Assembly: GCA_022376925.1 (NCBI GenBank)
Contig: JAIOJX010000001.1
Coordinates: 2,451,501-2,515,500 of the forward strand
Reading direction: 5' to 3'
DNA length: 64,000 bases
Source of the DNA: Tragulus kanchil
Lineage: Eukaryota; Chordata; Mammalia; Artiodactyla; Tragulidae
Made by a program: the position numbers and the translations under genes. Under the pieces are notes generated by a model, which was not told the origin of the DNA, did no database searches, and worked only from the letters and a program-made list of their open reading frames with translations. How positions within the stretch are numbered: the first letter of the stretch is position 1; each line of letters opens with the position of its first letter. Positions 24,936 to 34,877 of the stretch are shown in pieces.

Positions 24936-27000
24936 TGGCTCCTACATTGCCAGCTGCCACCCTGCAGACACACGGGGAAGCGGGCGGTGGAATAGCACGA
25001 GGTGGGAAGGTCCAGCAGGGGCAACACTGGGCAGAAGGCTCAGATGCCAGGCTGAGGAGTCTGCAGTCAGAGAAAACCTCGGAGGGTTTAAAGCCATGGG
25101 GGTGAACCTGGTGAAGAACGGTGGACTAGACAGGTGAGAAGCAGGAAACAGGGGGACCACTCACCACTCGTTCACTGATAATTTACCAAGTACGTCATCT
25201 GCCCCCCTTGGGCTCCAGGTCCTAGAGAGCCGGCAGGGAACAGAACAAAGATGCCTGCACTCACAGGCTCTCTTCTAGTGGATGGGCAGCAAAGAACAAA
25301 ACAAACGAGTCAAATATATAGGGACAAGTACTATGGGATTGTGGATGTAAAAATACTCACAACCTAAAAGTTGAGAGTTATGTTTTATTTTGTGGGAATA
25401 TTTGGGATTTCAAACCTGGGAACGGCATCTCAAGTAACCCTGAGAGAACTGGTCCTAGGAGGTGAGGATGACTGCCAGGTTATATAGAAGTTTTGCAACA
25501 AAGGGCAGGTACTGTGAACATCAAAAAGATTATTGTTAATTAAGGAAAACGAGATAACCCAAGTTAAGGAATTGAGCGCTTTTCTGTGTATGGGAAGATG
25601 CAAGGCATGCAAGTGTCTGGGCTCACTGAAATCCCTCCTTTGACATGCATCTCAGCTATCTGGGGCTGGTTTCCTGTCTCTTCGGGGGTCACCACATCGA
25701 GAGGCTGCAGTCTGCTAGATGACAGGTATTCTTTCCTTCTGAGGTTCCCTCAGGCCTCTCAGTTCACCAACCATGGTGGCTGCAATTGCTGGTGACTGTG
25801 ACGTCCTCTGTTTATTGACATGGCAGGAAACAGTCCATTCTTCGGGATAAAAGGAGAGCAAGGTGTGGAGTTTGGGTGTTCTGGGGACTGCGATGCTAGA
25901 GAGGGGGTTTAGGGGGGCTCATCGAGAAGGTAACAGTAGAGCGAAGGCCTACAGGAGGGAAAGAAGTGGAGGGAGCAAGCAGAAGGGGCAGTTGGAGCAA
26001 AAATTCAAAGGAAGGAGTGAGTCTGTGCATCTGAGTCCAGCAAGGAAGCTAGCATTCAGAGGCTGGAGGGAATCGTGGAGAGGAGCCCATAAGGACGGAG
26101 GAAGCCCATAAGGATGGGCCTTGCAGATCATGGTCAGAACTCTGTCTTCTACCCATTAGGGAGGTTTCTGCTGAAGGCTTTAAGTGGGAGAGGAACGCTT
26201 AAGAGAGGTGGGAAAAACTTGAAGACTGGTAAATGGGAAAGGGGCAGGAAAAGTCAAATATGACCGAAAGGTTGTGAACCTGGTTTATGCTCAAAGAGGA
26301 AGAGTGCAAAGGGCAGAAGGTCTGAGAACACTTTCCTTTAACGAATGTCAATAAACCAAATGTGCCAGGGTAAGGGATGAAAGCCAAGCTTCACCCTTAC
26401 ACTGGGCGGGCTGAAGGCAGATCCTAGACCTTTAGCTCCACTGCTGCGGCTCCATCTGATACTTTACCCTGGCACATGCCCACTTGCAATTCTCCAAGCA
26501 GATTTCACACTTACTTCATGAGGTGCAAGAGGTGTCTGCACCTGGAAACCTTCTCACTATCCGCCCCGAGTGTTTGGCTGTTAATAGGAGTATATTTCTT
26601 TATGACCTGCCCCCTCACGCTCACTCATACCTCTTTCACTTCCTTCAAAGTCCGTTCCCAGGCTCTCAGCTCACCTTCCTAGGCTACTTAACGTTAGTCG
26701 GGTGAGAACTAAACTGATCCTGTCTTGGAACTTACTTTGGGGGCCGGGGGTGCTCTTGAAGGCACAAGCCCAAAGACAGTGCCAAGGCTGCATTCGGCTT
26801 CTAAGTCCCAGACGTTCGAACCTCTGCGACAAGGCCCGGCACGTCCCTTCCCAAGGGAAGGGAAGATGCCCCATGAGGAGTACAGTGTCTGCTCCAAACA
26901 CGGAAGGTCACGGTCTTCCCTGGTCCCTGGGACCCTATCAGTCTCCGGCCAGACTAGGAAATCCCCGACCCGGATCGTGCCACCCAACTCCCTGCCTTCT
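24936..27000. other. NSDHL 5' intron: possible old LTR at 25,340-25,830, otherwise unassigned
   Basis: Positions 25,340-25,830 have an LTR-like look ('aaaagttgagagttatgttt', 'agaagttttgcaacaaaggg', 'aattaaggaaaac'), but I cannot name a family. The rest shows no exon or RNA. From about 26,700 the sequence becomes GC-richer towards the promoter. Confidence 0.35.
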
Positions 27001-27040
27001 AGTCCTGTCGCCGACACCAGGTTGAGGTTGCAACACTTAC

Positions 27041-27110
27041 CAGTCCGTAGGCGACGCCCGGGCTGGCCCCAGCACATCCACAGCGGGCACACTCAGAGTT
27101 CCATTTCCGG
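27041..27110 (-). other. NSDHL: NSDHL non-coding exon 1 (5' UTR), upper end approximate
   Basis: A strong donor, ACTG|gtaagtg read on the minus strand (27,036-27,041), lies just inside the CpG-rich region. This is the expected place for the untranslated first exon of NSDHL, as in other mammals. The transcription start is not visible from sequence; the upper limit given is a guess. Confidence 0.55.
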
Positions 27111-27438
27111 CAGTCACCTTTTTCTCCCCGCCCCGGTGAGTCGAGGATCTGCCGAGGCTCCTCCACCAAAGGGATTGGCTTGGTTCGGTGCTGGCTCAGC
27201 CAAACAGCGCTCACGGCGTGATCCTGCCCAATGAGGCCGGGCCGCGAACGCACCGCCCCCCGCCTTGCGTCCGGTGTACGTCGGGTTAGTCCCTCCCGCC
27301 CCAGCCCTCTGCCAATGGGGAACGGCAGCGAGAGGTCCGCCAATGGGGAGCGAGGTCACGCGCGCGGGGCGACGGGAACGGCGCCGATTCGGTGTGTACG
27401 TCGGTTGCCGTAACAACGGGAAGTGGAGTCCCTCCGCG
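27110..27438. promoter_or_regulatory. CpG-rich bidirectional promoter of NSDHL and CETN2
   Basis: About 330 bp of dense CpG separate the NSDHL first exon (minus) from the CETN2 start codon (plus). CCAAT boxes lie at 27,174-27,178 (minus) and at 27,228-27,232, 27,312-27,316 and 27,340-27,344 (plus). The last two are 28 bp apart, typical of NF-Y-driven housekeeping promoters. There is no TATA box. An RFX-like motif sits next to the CETN2 ATG. Most of this region is repeated at 28,256-28,541 by tandem duplication 7. Confidence 0.85.
27404..27417 (+). promoter_or_regulatory. X-box-like RFX site upstream of CETN2
   Basis: GTTGCCGTAACAAC resembles the RFX X-box (GTTGCC-AT-GGCAAC type) with one strong and one weaker half, 21 bp before the start codon. 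Centrin-2 is a centriole/basal-body protein and RFX factors control many ciliary genes, so the match makes sense, but it is inferred from motif likeness only. Confidence 0.5.
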
Positions 27439-27441
27439 ATG
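27439..27441 (+). CDS. CETN2: CETN2 exon 1 coding part (start codon only), copy A
   Basis: The ATG is followed at once by a consensus donor, ATG|gtgagt. Mammalian CETN2 has just this arrangement: exon 1 codes only for Met1, and exon 2 begins with Ala2-Ser3-Asn4. The 5' UTR lies upstream in the CpG-rich promoter; its start is not fixed. A copy of the same exon is at 28,542-28,544. Confidence 0.9.
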
Positions 27442-27832
27442 GTGAGTGCTTGGTGCGGTCTCGAGCTCTGCGTTCAGATGCTGAGACCTTCTCAGGCTTT
27501 GCGGGGCCCCGCCACCTCTCCTGCGCGGTTTTCGGCTTTGGTTCTTTCTCTGAGAGCTTTCCCCGAGGAGTAGGGTAAAGCTGCCGGCCGCCCCGCTGGG
27601 CCTGTGACTCTCCACTGCTTCCCGTCAGCCGCAGCCGCCCCGAACTCGCCCTTGGGGTTCCCCTGGCCTTCTCCAGCCCCTTCGTTGACCGTCCCTGGGT
27701 CAAAAAGACTCGCGTTCTCCGTAGGCCTCAACTCCTCTCAGACGCTGGCCTCCTGGCCGTGTCTACCAAAGTTTCCGCACCGAGATAGGGGGAAGTTTAT
27801 TATTTTTGGTTGTTAATGTCTATTTTAAATGT

Positions 27833-28022
27833 TCAAATGGTAAAGAATCTGTCTGCAGTGCAGGAGACTAGGGTTTGATCCCTGGGTCGGGAAGATCCCC
27901 TGGAGGAGGGAATGATTCTCCACTCCAGTGTCCTCGCCTGGAGAATTCCATGGACAGAGAAGCCTGGTGGACTATGTACGGTCCATGGGGTCGCAAAGAG
28001 TCGGGCAAGACTGAGCGACTAG
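27833..28022 (+). mobile_element. Bov-tA SINE (further copies 28,935-29,124 and 30,050-30,230)
   Basis: BovA core words 'gaagatcccctggaggaggg', 'cactccagtgtcctcgcctg' and 'gcaagactgagcgactagc'; the head is truncated. It appears three times because duplications 7 and 8 overlap here. Confidence 0.9.
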
Positions 28023-28541
28023 CTAGAAAATGTTAGGGAAACGTTTTGAGCTTCTTGGAGAAGGCTCAGCTGTGCTAAGGGGGTTGAATTTTATTCTGTA
28101 TTGACAGAATGTACATCTTACCATAGTAATATTTGGCCAAATCTAGAAGTAATCAGGAAATCGGAGAAATTGGAGTGAAGCGGAGCAGCGTTTGAAGGAT
28201 ATTTTTAGATTAAGATCCCCAAATTGGGACAATTGGTTATCTGTACAGTTGTTATCGAGGCTCCTCCACCAAAGGGATTGGCTTGGTTCGGTGCTGGCTC
28301 AGCCAAACAGCGCTCACGGCGTGATCCTGCCCAATGAGGCCGGGCCGCGAACGCACCGCCCCCCGCCTTGCGTCCGGTGTACGTCGGGTTAGTCCCTCCC
28401 GCCCCAGCCCTCTGCCAATGGGGAACGGCAGCGAGAGGTCCGCCAATGGGGAGCGAGGTCACGCGCGCGGGGCGACGGGAACGGCGCCGATTCGGTGTGT
28501 ACGTCGGTTGCCGTAACAACGGGAAGTGGAGTCCCTCCGCG

Positions 28542-28544
28542 ATG
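28542..28544 (+). CDS. CETN2: CETN2 exon 1 coding part, copy B (likely false duplicate)
   Basis: The ATG and gtgagt donor are identical to 27,439-27,441, shifted by 1,103 nt together with most of the shared promoter. If real, the gene would have two promoters and first exons. The other ten duplications of like size make an assembly artefact far more likely. Confidence 0.7.
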
Positions 28545-29618
28545 GTGAGTGCTTGGTGCGGTCTCGAGCTCTGCGTTCAGATGCTGAGACCTTCTCAGGC
28601 TTTGCGGGGCCCCGCCACCTCTCCTGCGCGGTTTTCGGCTTTGGTTCTTTCTCTGAGAGCTTTCCCCGAGGAGTAGGGTAAAGCTGCCGGCCGCCCGCTG
28701 GGCCTGTGACTCTCCACTGCTTCCCGTCAGCCGCAGCCGCCCTGAACTCGCCCTTGGGGTTCCCTGGCCTTCTCCAGCCCCTTCGTTGACCGTCCCTGGG
28801 TCAAAAAGACTCGCGTTCTCCGTAGGCCTCAACTCCTCTCAGACGCTGGCCTCCTGGCCGTGTCTACCAAAGTTTCCGCACCGAGATAGGGGGAAGTTTA
28901 TTATTTTTGGTTGTTAATGTCTATTTTAAATGTTCAAATGGTAAAGAATCTGTCTGCAGTGCAGGAGACTAGGGTTTGATCCCTGGGTCGGGAAGATCCC
29001 CTGGAGGAGGGAATGATTCTCCACTCCAGTGTCCTCGCCTGGAGAATTCCATGGACAGAGAAGCCTGGTGGACTATGTACGGTCCATGGGGTCGCAAAGA
29101 GTCGGGCAAGACTGAGCGACTAGCTAGAAAATGTTAGGGAAACGTTTTGAGCTTCTTGGAGAAGGCTCAGCTGTGCTAAGGGGGTTGAATTTTATTCTGT
29201 ATTGACAGAATGTACATCTTACCATAGTAATATTTGGCCAAATCTAGAAGTAATCAGGAAATCGGAGAAATTGGAGTGAAGCGGAGCAGCGTTTGAAGGA
29301 TATTTTTAGATTAAGATCCCCAAATTGGGACAATTGGTTATCTGTACAGTTGTCCCCAGTCAGCTCCTTGGCTAGCTTTCTTTGGGGATGGTTTTCAATA
29401 AGAGAGGTCCAAAAGAACAAGGAAGAAGGAGGGATATATGTGCATAGAAAGATTCATTGCTTCTTCCAGCAAACTGTGGTATCTCTTTTTTTTTTAAGCA
29501 AAGTTTTGGAATTCGTTGATATAAATGATTTTAAGTAGATACGTTTGTAACTGTATTTTGGGAAAGTGTGGACTCTATTACATAATGTTGTGTTTTTGTG
29601 TTTGTAAACCATATTAAG

Positions 29619-29777
29619 GCCTCTAACTTTAAGAAGGCAAACATGGCATCAGCTGCCCAGCGAAAAAGGACGAGTCCTAAACCCGAGCTTACTGAAGAGC
29701 AGAAACAGGAAATTCGAGAAGCTTTTGATCTCTTTGATGCTGATGGAACTGGGACAATTGATGTTAAGGAGCTTAAG
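29619..29777 (+). CDS. CETN2: CETN2 exon 2 (residues 2-54, EF-hand 1), copy A
   Basis: The exon is 159 nt (53 codons) and encodes [20 protein letters not shown], continuing to [16 protein letters not shown] and the first EF-hand loop [12 protein letters not shown] (residues 41-52). The N-terminal basic tail is typical of centrins. The acceptor is 'catattaag|GCC', with a weak pyrimidine tract. The donor reads AAG|gcaagc, a GC donor instead of GT. The exon phase is 0/0. Centrin-2 is a calcium-binding protein of centrioles and basal bodies and a subunit of the XPC DNA-damage recognition complex. The full protein from the five exons is 172 residues, the normal family length. Confidence 0.95.
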
Positions 29778-30724
29778 GCAAGCCCTGTACATTCCTGCTC
29801 TGCTACCTTGAGTTTCCTCTGCCTCTTTGTCTTCTGTGCTGTGGTTTCCTGTCTTTATTTACCTCAGGAATTACTAAATAAAATCGAGTGCACATGTCAG
29901 CTTGCTTAATGTTATAGTGCTTCCTGTTTATTTTATCAGAATCGTGACAGGTGATGGTTTAATGCTCTAAGCACTGTCGCGGCTCAGTCCTGGGTTTAGA
30001 TGTGCATACTGAGATGATCTTATTTTTGTTGTAGGTGGCAAATTTGAAAAGGCAAAGAATCTGTCTGCAGTGCAGGAGACTAGGGTTTGACCCGGGGGAA
30101 GATCCCCTGGAGGAGGGAATGATTCTCCACTCCAGTGTCCTCGCCTGGAGAATTCCATGGACAGAGAAGCCTGGTGGACTATGTACGGTCCATGGGGTCG
30201 CAAAGAGTCGGGCAAGACTGAGCGACTAGCTAGAAAATGTTAGGGAAACGTTTTGAGCTTCTTGGAGAAGGCTCAGCTGTGCTAAGGGGGTTGAATTTTA
30301 TTCTGTATTGACAGAATGTACATCTTACCATAGTAATATTTGGCCAAATCTAGAAGTAATCAGGAAATCGGAGAAATTGGAGTGAAGCGGAGCAGCGTTT
30401 GAAGGATATTTTTAGATTAAGATCCCCAAATTGGGACAATTGGTTATCTGTACAGTTGTCCCCAGTCAGCTCCTTGGCTAGCTTTCTTTGGGGATGGTTT
30501 TCAATAAGAGAGGTCCAAAAGAACAAGGAAGAAGGAGGGATATATGTGCATAGAAAGATTCATTGCTTCTTCCAGCAAACTGTGGTATCTCTTTTTTTTT
30601 TAAGCAAAGTTTTGGAATTCGTTGATATAAATGATTTTAAGTAGATACGTTTGTAACTGTATTTTGGGAAAGTGTGGACTCTATTACATAATGTTGTGTT
30701 TTTGTGTTTGTAAACCATATTAAG

Positions 30725-30883
30725 GCCTCTAACTTTAAGAAGGCAAACATGGCATCAGCTGCCCAGCGAAAAAGGACGAGTCCTAAACCCGAGCTTACTG
30801 AAGAGCAGAAACAGGAAATTCGAGAAGCTTTTGATCTCTTTGATGCTGATGGAACTGGGACAATTGATGTTAAGGAGCTTAAG
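30725..30883 (+). CDS. CETN2: CETN2 exon 2, copy B (one of the two copies is likely false)
   Basis: Same 53 codons, same weak acceptor and same GC donor as 29,619-29,777, shifted by 1,106 nt. Use of both would add a second N-terminal tail and EF-hand 1 in frame, giving a 225-residue protein unlike any known centrin. This copy is continuous with exon 3 at 31,143, while copy A runs into the duplication junction. Confidence 0.8.
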
Positions 30884-31142
30884 GCAAGCCCTGTACATTC
30901 CTGCTCTGCTACCTTGAGTTTCCTCTGCCTCTTTGTCTTCTGTGCTGTGGTTTCCTGTCTTTATTTACCTCAGGAATTACTAAATAAAATCGAGTGCACA
31001 TGTCAGCTTGCTTAATGTTATAGTGCTTCCTGTTTATTTTATCAGAATCGTGACAGGTGATGGTTTAATGCTCTAAGCACTGTCGTCGGCTCAGTCCTGG
31101 GTTTAGATGTGCATACTGAGATGATCTTATTTTTTGTTGTAG

Positions 31143-31271
31143 GTGGCAATGAGGGCACTGGGCTTTGAACCCAAGAAAGAAGAGATCAAGAAAATGATAA
31201 GCGAAATTGATAAGGAAGGGACTGGAAAAATGAACTTTAGTGACTTTTTAACTGTGATGACTCAGAAAATG
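31143..31271 (+). CDS. CETN2: CETN2 exon 3 (residues 55-97, EF-hand 2)
   Basis: The exon is 129 nt (43 codons) and encodes [20 protein letters not shown] and on to [13 protein letters not shown]. The second EF-hand loop [12 protein letters not shown] (residues 77-88) ends in Asp where the canonical position-12 residue is Glu, and it lacks an acidic residue at position 3, so it should bind calcium poorly, as known for centrin-2. The acceptor is ttgttgtag and the donor is ATG|gtaagt; phase 0/0. It is single copy apart from its first seven bases. Confidence 0.97.
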
Positions 31272-31334
31272 GTAAGTTAGCTAAGATGATCAGCACATGT
31301 TCCACCAATAATGGTGGACAATTTTTGGGGGGGG

Positions 31335-31591
31335 GACCTCTTTTATTGGTTATTTATTTATTTATTTTCATCCATCTTTACTCTTTGGCCTGTGTGGGCC
31401 TCCCATTGCAGTGGCCTCTCTGGTAACAGAGCACTGACTCTGGGCACTGCGCTCCAGAGCGCTGGCTCTTAATTGGACACACCGGTCTAGCTGCTCCGTG
31501 GCACATGGAATCTTCCCAGGCCAGGGATCGAACTGGTGCCCCTTGCACTGCAGGGAGGACTCTTTACCCACTGGACCTCCAGGGAAGCCCC
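31335..31591 (-). mobile_element. tRNA-derived SINE, family A, inverted, in CETN2 intron 3
   Basis: The reverse strand reads ggggcttccctggaggtcc through 'gccacggagcagctagaccg' to 'aaccaataaaagaggtcc'. Flanks 'acaatttt' and 'acaaatttt' suggest a target-site duplication. Confidence 0.85.
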
Positions 31592-31640
31592 AACAAATTT
31601 TAATCTAGAGATGAAAGTGTCTTCATTGGAGAAAAGTTAA

Positions 31641-33918
31641 TACAAACTGGAGAGTTCAGCTGGTAAAAGAGAATGTTTGTGATTCAGAACTAGGATGTTT
31701 AGGTTCTACTGACTTTCTCTCAGGCCACAGAGTCAGTCATTTTACCCTCTGAGAAGAAGTGAAAGTACTCCTGCTGGCGCTTTGTTTGCTCTTATCTTTC
31801 TCCAGCCTGTATGCCAGTGTGGCGGCTACAAGCAGGAAAACCTTGTATAGCACAAGCGATATTACAGTGTCTTGCATTTTGACAAAGCAGCGTCCCTGTA
31901 CTTCAGATTCTTTTTTCTCACACTTGTTGTTATTTTGGGCAGCCTCATCCTGAGGATGAGGTTTTTTATTTTTTTTAACTATACTGAGAATTTGGTCTTT
32001 CACCACTTCCAAGGTTGAATTCACCCATTCTCTAGTCTCCATATGATCCAGAGAGATGCTTCGATGTCACCTGAGTGTCCCCTGGGAGCAGGTGTTCCCA
32101 TTGGTCCGTTTCTCTCTGATTGGCCTCCTGGCCCCTCTGCCGTGCGGCTCATCTGCGCCTACTGGTCTGTGGAAAAGTAGCTCCGTCAGTGCGTCAGGTG
32201 TGCCTCCCAGTGTCCAGGCCTGTTCCTACTCTGATAATCCTGTTACTTTGAAATCGTCTAACCACATCTATATTTTTTTTTTGCAGGGACTAATTTAAGA
32301 GTACAGAAGCTTAATATTCTGTAACAACCTAGTAAAGCAGTCCCACATTCAAAGTAGGTTCCCACATTGCTCTTATTAGGGGCTCTCACTGTCTTTAGCT
32401 ACCTTTCAGGAATATTTGGGCTTGCCTGGTAGCTCAGACCATAAAGAATCTGCCTGCAGTGCAGGAGACGTGGGTTTGATCCCTGGGTCAGGAAGATCCC
32501 CTGGAGGAGGAAATGCCAGCCTACTCCAGCATTCTTGCCAGGAGAATCCCATGGACAGAGGTGCCTGGTGGGCTACAGTCCATGGGGTTGCAATGAGTCG
32601 GACACGACTGAGCAACTACACTATCACTTTCAGGAATATTTGAAGTTGGAGCTCTTGGAGATTTTACTCTTTCCTCTGTTAGAGTACTTGGAATTCCAGT
32701 AACACTTTGTGATCTCATAATAAGTGAAATAGCCTTCTCTTCCCTTCCCTCCACCCCCACCAAGAGGATCCATCTACAAACTGGAGAGTTCAGCTGGTAA
32801 AAGAGAATGTTTGTGATTCAGAACTAGGATGTTTAGGTTCTACTGACTTTCTCTCAGGCCACAGAGTCAGTCATTTTACCCTCTGAGAAGAAGTGAAAGT
32901 ACTCCTGCTGGCGCTTTGTTTGCTCTTATCTTTCTCCAGCCTGTATGCCAGTGTGGCGGCTACAAGCAGGAAAACCTTGTATAGCACAAGCGATATTACA
33001 GTGTCTTGCATTTTGACAAAGCAGCGTCCCTGTACTTCAGATTCTTTTTTCTCACACTTGTTGTTATTTTGGGCAGCCTCATCCTGAGGATGAGGTTTTT
33101 TATTTTTTTTAACTATACTGAGAATTTGGTCTTTCACCACTTCCAAGGTTGAATTCACCCATTCTCTAGTCTCCATATGATCCAGAGAGATGCTTCGATG
33201 TCACCTGAGTGTCCCCTGGGAGCAGGTGTTCCCATTGGTCCGTTTCTCTCTGATTGGCCTCCTGGCCCCTCTGCCGTGCGGCTCATCTGCGCTCTACTGG
33301 TCTGTGGAAAAGTAGCTCCGTCAGTGCGTCAGGTGTGCCTCCCAGTGTCCAGGCCTGTTCCTACTCTGATAATCCTGTTACTTTGAAATCGTCTAACCAC
33401 ATCTATATTTTTTTTTTGCAGGGACTAATTTAAGAGTACAGAAGCTTAATATTCTGTAACAACCTAGTAAAGCAGTCCCACATTCAAAGTAGGTTCCCAC
33501 ATTGCTCTTATTAGGGGCTCTCACTGTCTTTAGCTACCTTTCAGGAATATTTGGGCTTGCCTGGTAGCTCAGACCATAAAGAATCTGCCTGCAGTGCAGG
33601 AGACGTGGGTTTGATCCCTGGGTCAGGAAGATCCCCTGGAGGAGGAAATGCCAGCCTACTCCAGCATTCTTGCCAGGAGAATCCCATGGACAGAGGTGCC
33701 TGGTGGGCTACAGTCCATGGGGTTGCAATGAGTCGGACACGACTGAGCAACTACACTATCACTTTCAGGAATATTTGAAGTTGGAGCTCTTGGAGATTTT
33801 ACTCTTTTCCTCTGTTAGAGTACTTGGAATTCCAGTAACACTTTGTGATCTCATAATAAGTGAAATAGCCTTCTCTTTCCCCCCTTCCCCTCCACCCCCA
33901 CCAAGAGGATCCATCTTC
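31641..33918. repeat. Near-identical tandem duplication 9 (31,641-32,774 / 32,775-33,918)
   Basis: Direct repeat with a 1,134-nt offset in CETN2 intron 3, starting 'tacaaactggagagttcag'. Differences include ctgcgcctactgg/ctgcgctctactgg and, close to the right end, a shortened run in copy 1 (cttctcttcccttcc) against copy 2 (cttctctttccccccttcc). It contains a MIR-like start (31,690-31,750) and a Bov-tA. Confidence 0.9.
32418..32620 (+). mobile_element. Bov-tA SINE (second copy 33,552-33,755)
   Basis: It has the head gggcttgcctggtagctcag and BovA core words, ending 'cgactgagcaactaca'. It is flanked on both sides by 'tttcaggaatattt', a clean target-site duplication. Confidence 0.92.
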
Positions 33919-34253
33919 CAGCAGCTTAAGCAGTATATTTCCCCTAAATCTAACTCTACTGTCTGCTCCTATATTTTAAAAACACATTTACTTTCTCTTT
34001 GGTTTGTATAGAAAATGTTTAAAATGCAAATATTTATAGTTCCTTTTTAGCCTCTGGGTTTGTAATAATTTCACTGATTATCCTGTTTTTCTGCCCTGGT
34101 CGAGGTGTAATTTTCTGTGACCCGGCACTTGTGGCCATGAAGGCTGTCACCAAGACCAGGCAGGGCCCAGGGAATGGCCAGTGATGGGTCGGAGCTAAGT
34201 GTGCATCATGAGTGTCTCTTTTTTTTCATGTGTTTTATATTCTACTTGTTAAG

Positions 34254-34391
34254 TCTGAGAAGGATACCAAAGAAGAAATCCTGAAAGCTTTCAAGCTCTT
34301 CGATGATGATGAAACTGGGAAGATATCATTCAAAAATCTAAAACGCGTGGCCAAGGAATTGGGTGAAAACCTTACTGACGAGGAGTTGCAG
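34254..34391 (+). CDS. CETN2: CETN2 exon 4 (residues 98-143, EF-hand 3)
   Basis: The exon is 138 nt (46 codons) and encodes [20 protein letters not shown] and on to [16 protein letters not shown]. The loop [12 protein letters not shown] (residues 114-125) is the third EF-hand; its position 12 is Asn instead of Glu, as in mammalian centrin-2. The acceptor is 'cttgttaag' and the donor is CAG|gtttgt; phase 0/0. Together with EF-hand 4 it forms the C-terminal lobe that grips hydrophobic helices in partners such as XPC and Sfi1. Confidence 0.97.
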
Positions 34392-34787
34392 GTTTGTGGA
34401 GCAGCAGCCTGGAGCCTGTGTCACTTTTCTGAGTTCCATTTTCTCTGCTTACATTTGAAGGAAAACTAGTATTCTCTTGTCACTCTATTGACCATTTGAT
34501 TTCTCTCTTCATAGTGTGACAAACCTATGACACTGCTCTTAAAAATACACATGTGGACAGTTACGGGTTTCAAGAATCTCACTAGTCGGGATGGCCTTTT
34601 GAGCTTCCTTCTAGGTGAAACGTGGCAGAGTATGACTTGGTTTTCAAATAACTTTTCAGGAACCAAGCAATTATAGAAAGCAGCACATTTGCAGCAGGTG
34701 GACCATGTTGTCTATTCATGCAGTCGCTTAGTCGCACTTTTGCTCTATTTTTGAATTGCTCTAAGTGGAATCCTTCCTGTCCTGCAG

Positions 34788-34877
34788 GAAATGATTGATG
34801 AAGCCGATCGAGATGGAGATGGAGAAGTCAATGAGCAGGAGTTCCTGCGCATCATGAAGAAGACCAGTCTTTACTAA
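34788..34877 (+). CDS. CETN2: CETN2 exon 5 (residues 144-172, EF-hand 4, stop)
   Basis: It encodes [20 protein letters not shown] and ends RIMKKTSLY with a TAA stop at 34,875-34,877. The loop [12 protein letters not shown] (residues 150-161) is a canonical EF-hand with Asp at positions 1, 3 and 5 and Glu at 12, the high-affinity calcium site. The KKTSLY tail holds the C-terminal serine region known as a phosphorylation site in centrins. The acceptor is tcctgcag. The exons total 1+53+43+46+29 = 172 codons. Confidence 0.97.
   Translation, partial: EMIDEADRDGDGEVNEQEFLRIMKKTSLY

Larger units (their letters stand above)
27153..29353. repeat. Near-identical tandem duplication 7 (27,153-28,255 / 28,256-29,353): promoter and exon 1 of CETN2
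   Basis: Direct repeat with an offset of 1,103 falling to about 1,101 nt, starting 'cgaggctcctccaccaaagg'. Differences include one-base homopolymer changes (cgccccgctg/cgcccgctg and gttcccctgg/gttccctgg) and one C/T change. It duplicates the CCAAT boxes, the X-box-like site, the CETN2 ATG and donor, and a Bov-tA. Confidence 0.9.
28943..31149. repeat. Near-identical tandem duplication 8 (28,943-30,053 / 30,054-31,149): CETN2 exon 2
   Basis: Direct repeat with an offset of 1,111 falling to 1,106 nt. Copy 1 ends just inside exon 3 ('gtaggtggcaa') and then jumps into Bov-tA sequence. Near its start, copy 2 shows a damaged stretch (gacccgggggaag against gatccctgggtcgggaag). It duplicates exon 2 in full. 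Confidence 0.9.

Noticed and set aside
26725..27234. A 169-codon open frame upstream of the promoter
   Set aside because: The GC-rich sequence has few stops by chance; the frame crosses the NSDHL non-coding exon and promoter and shows no family resemblance.
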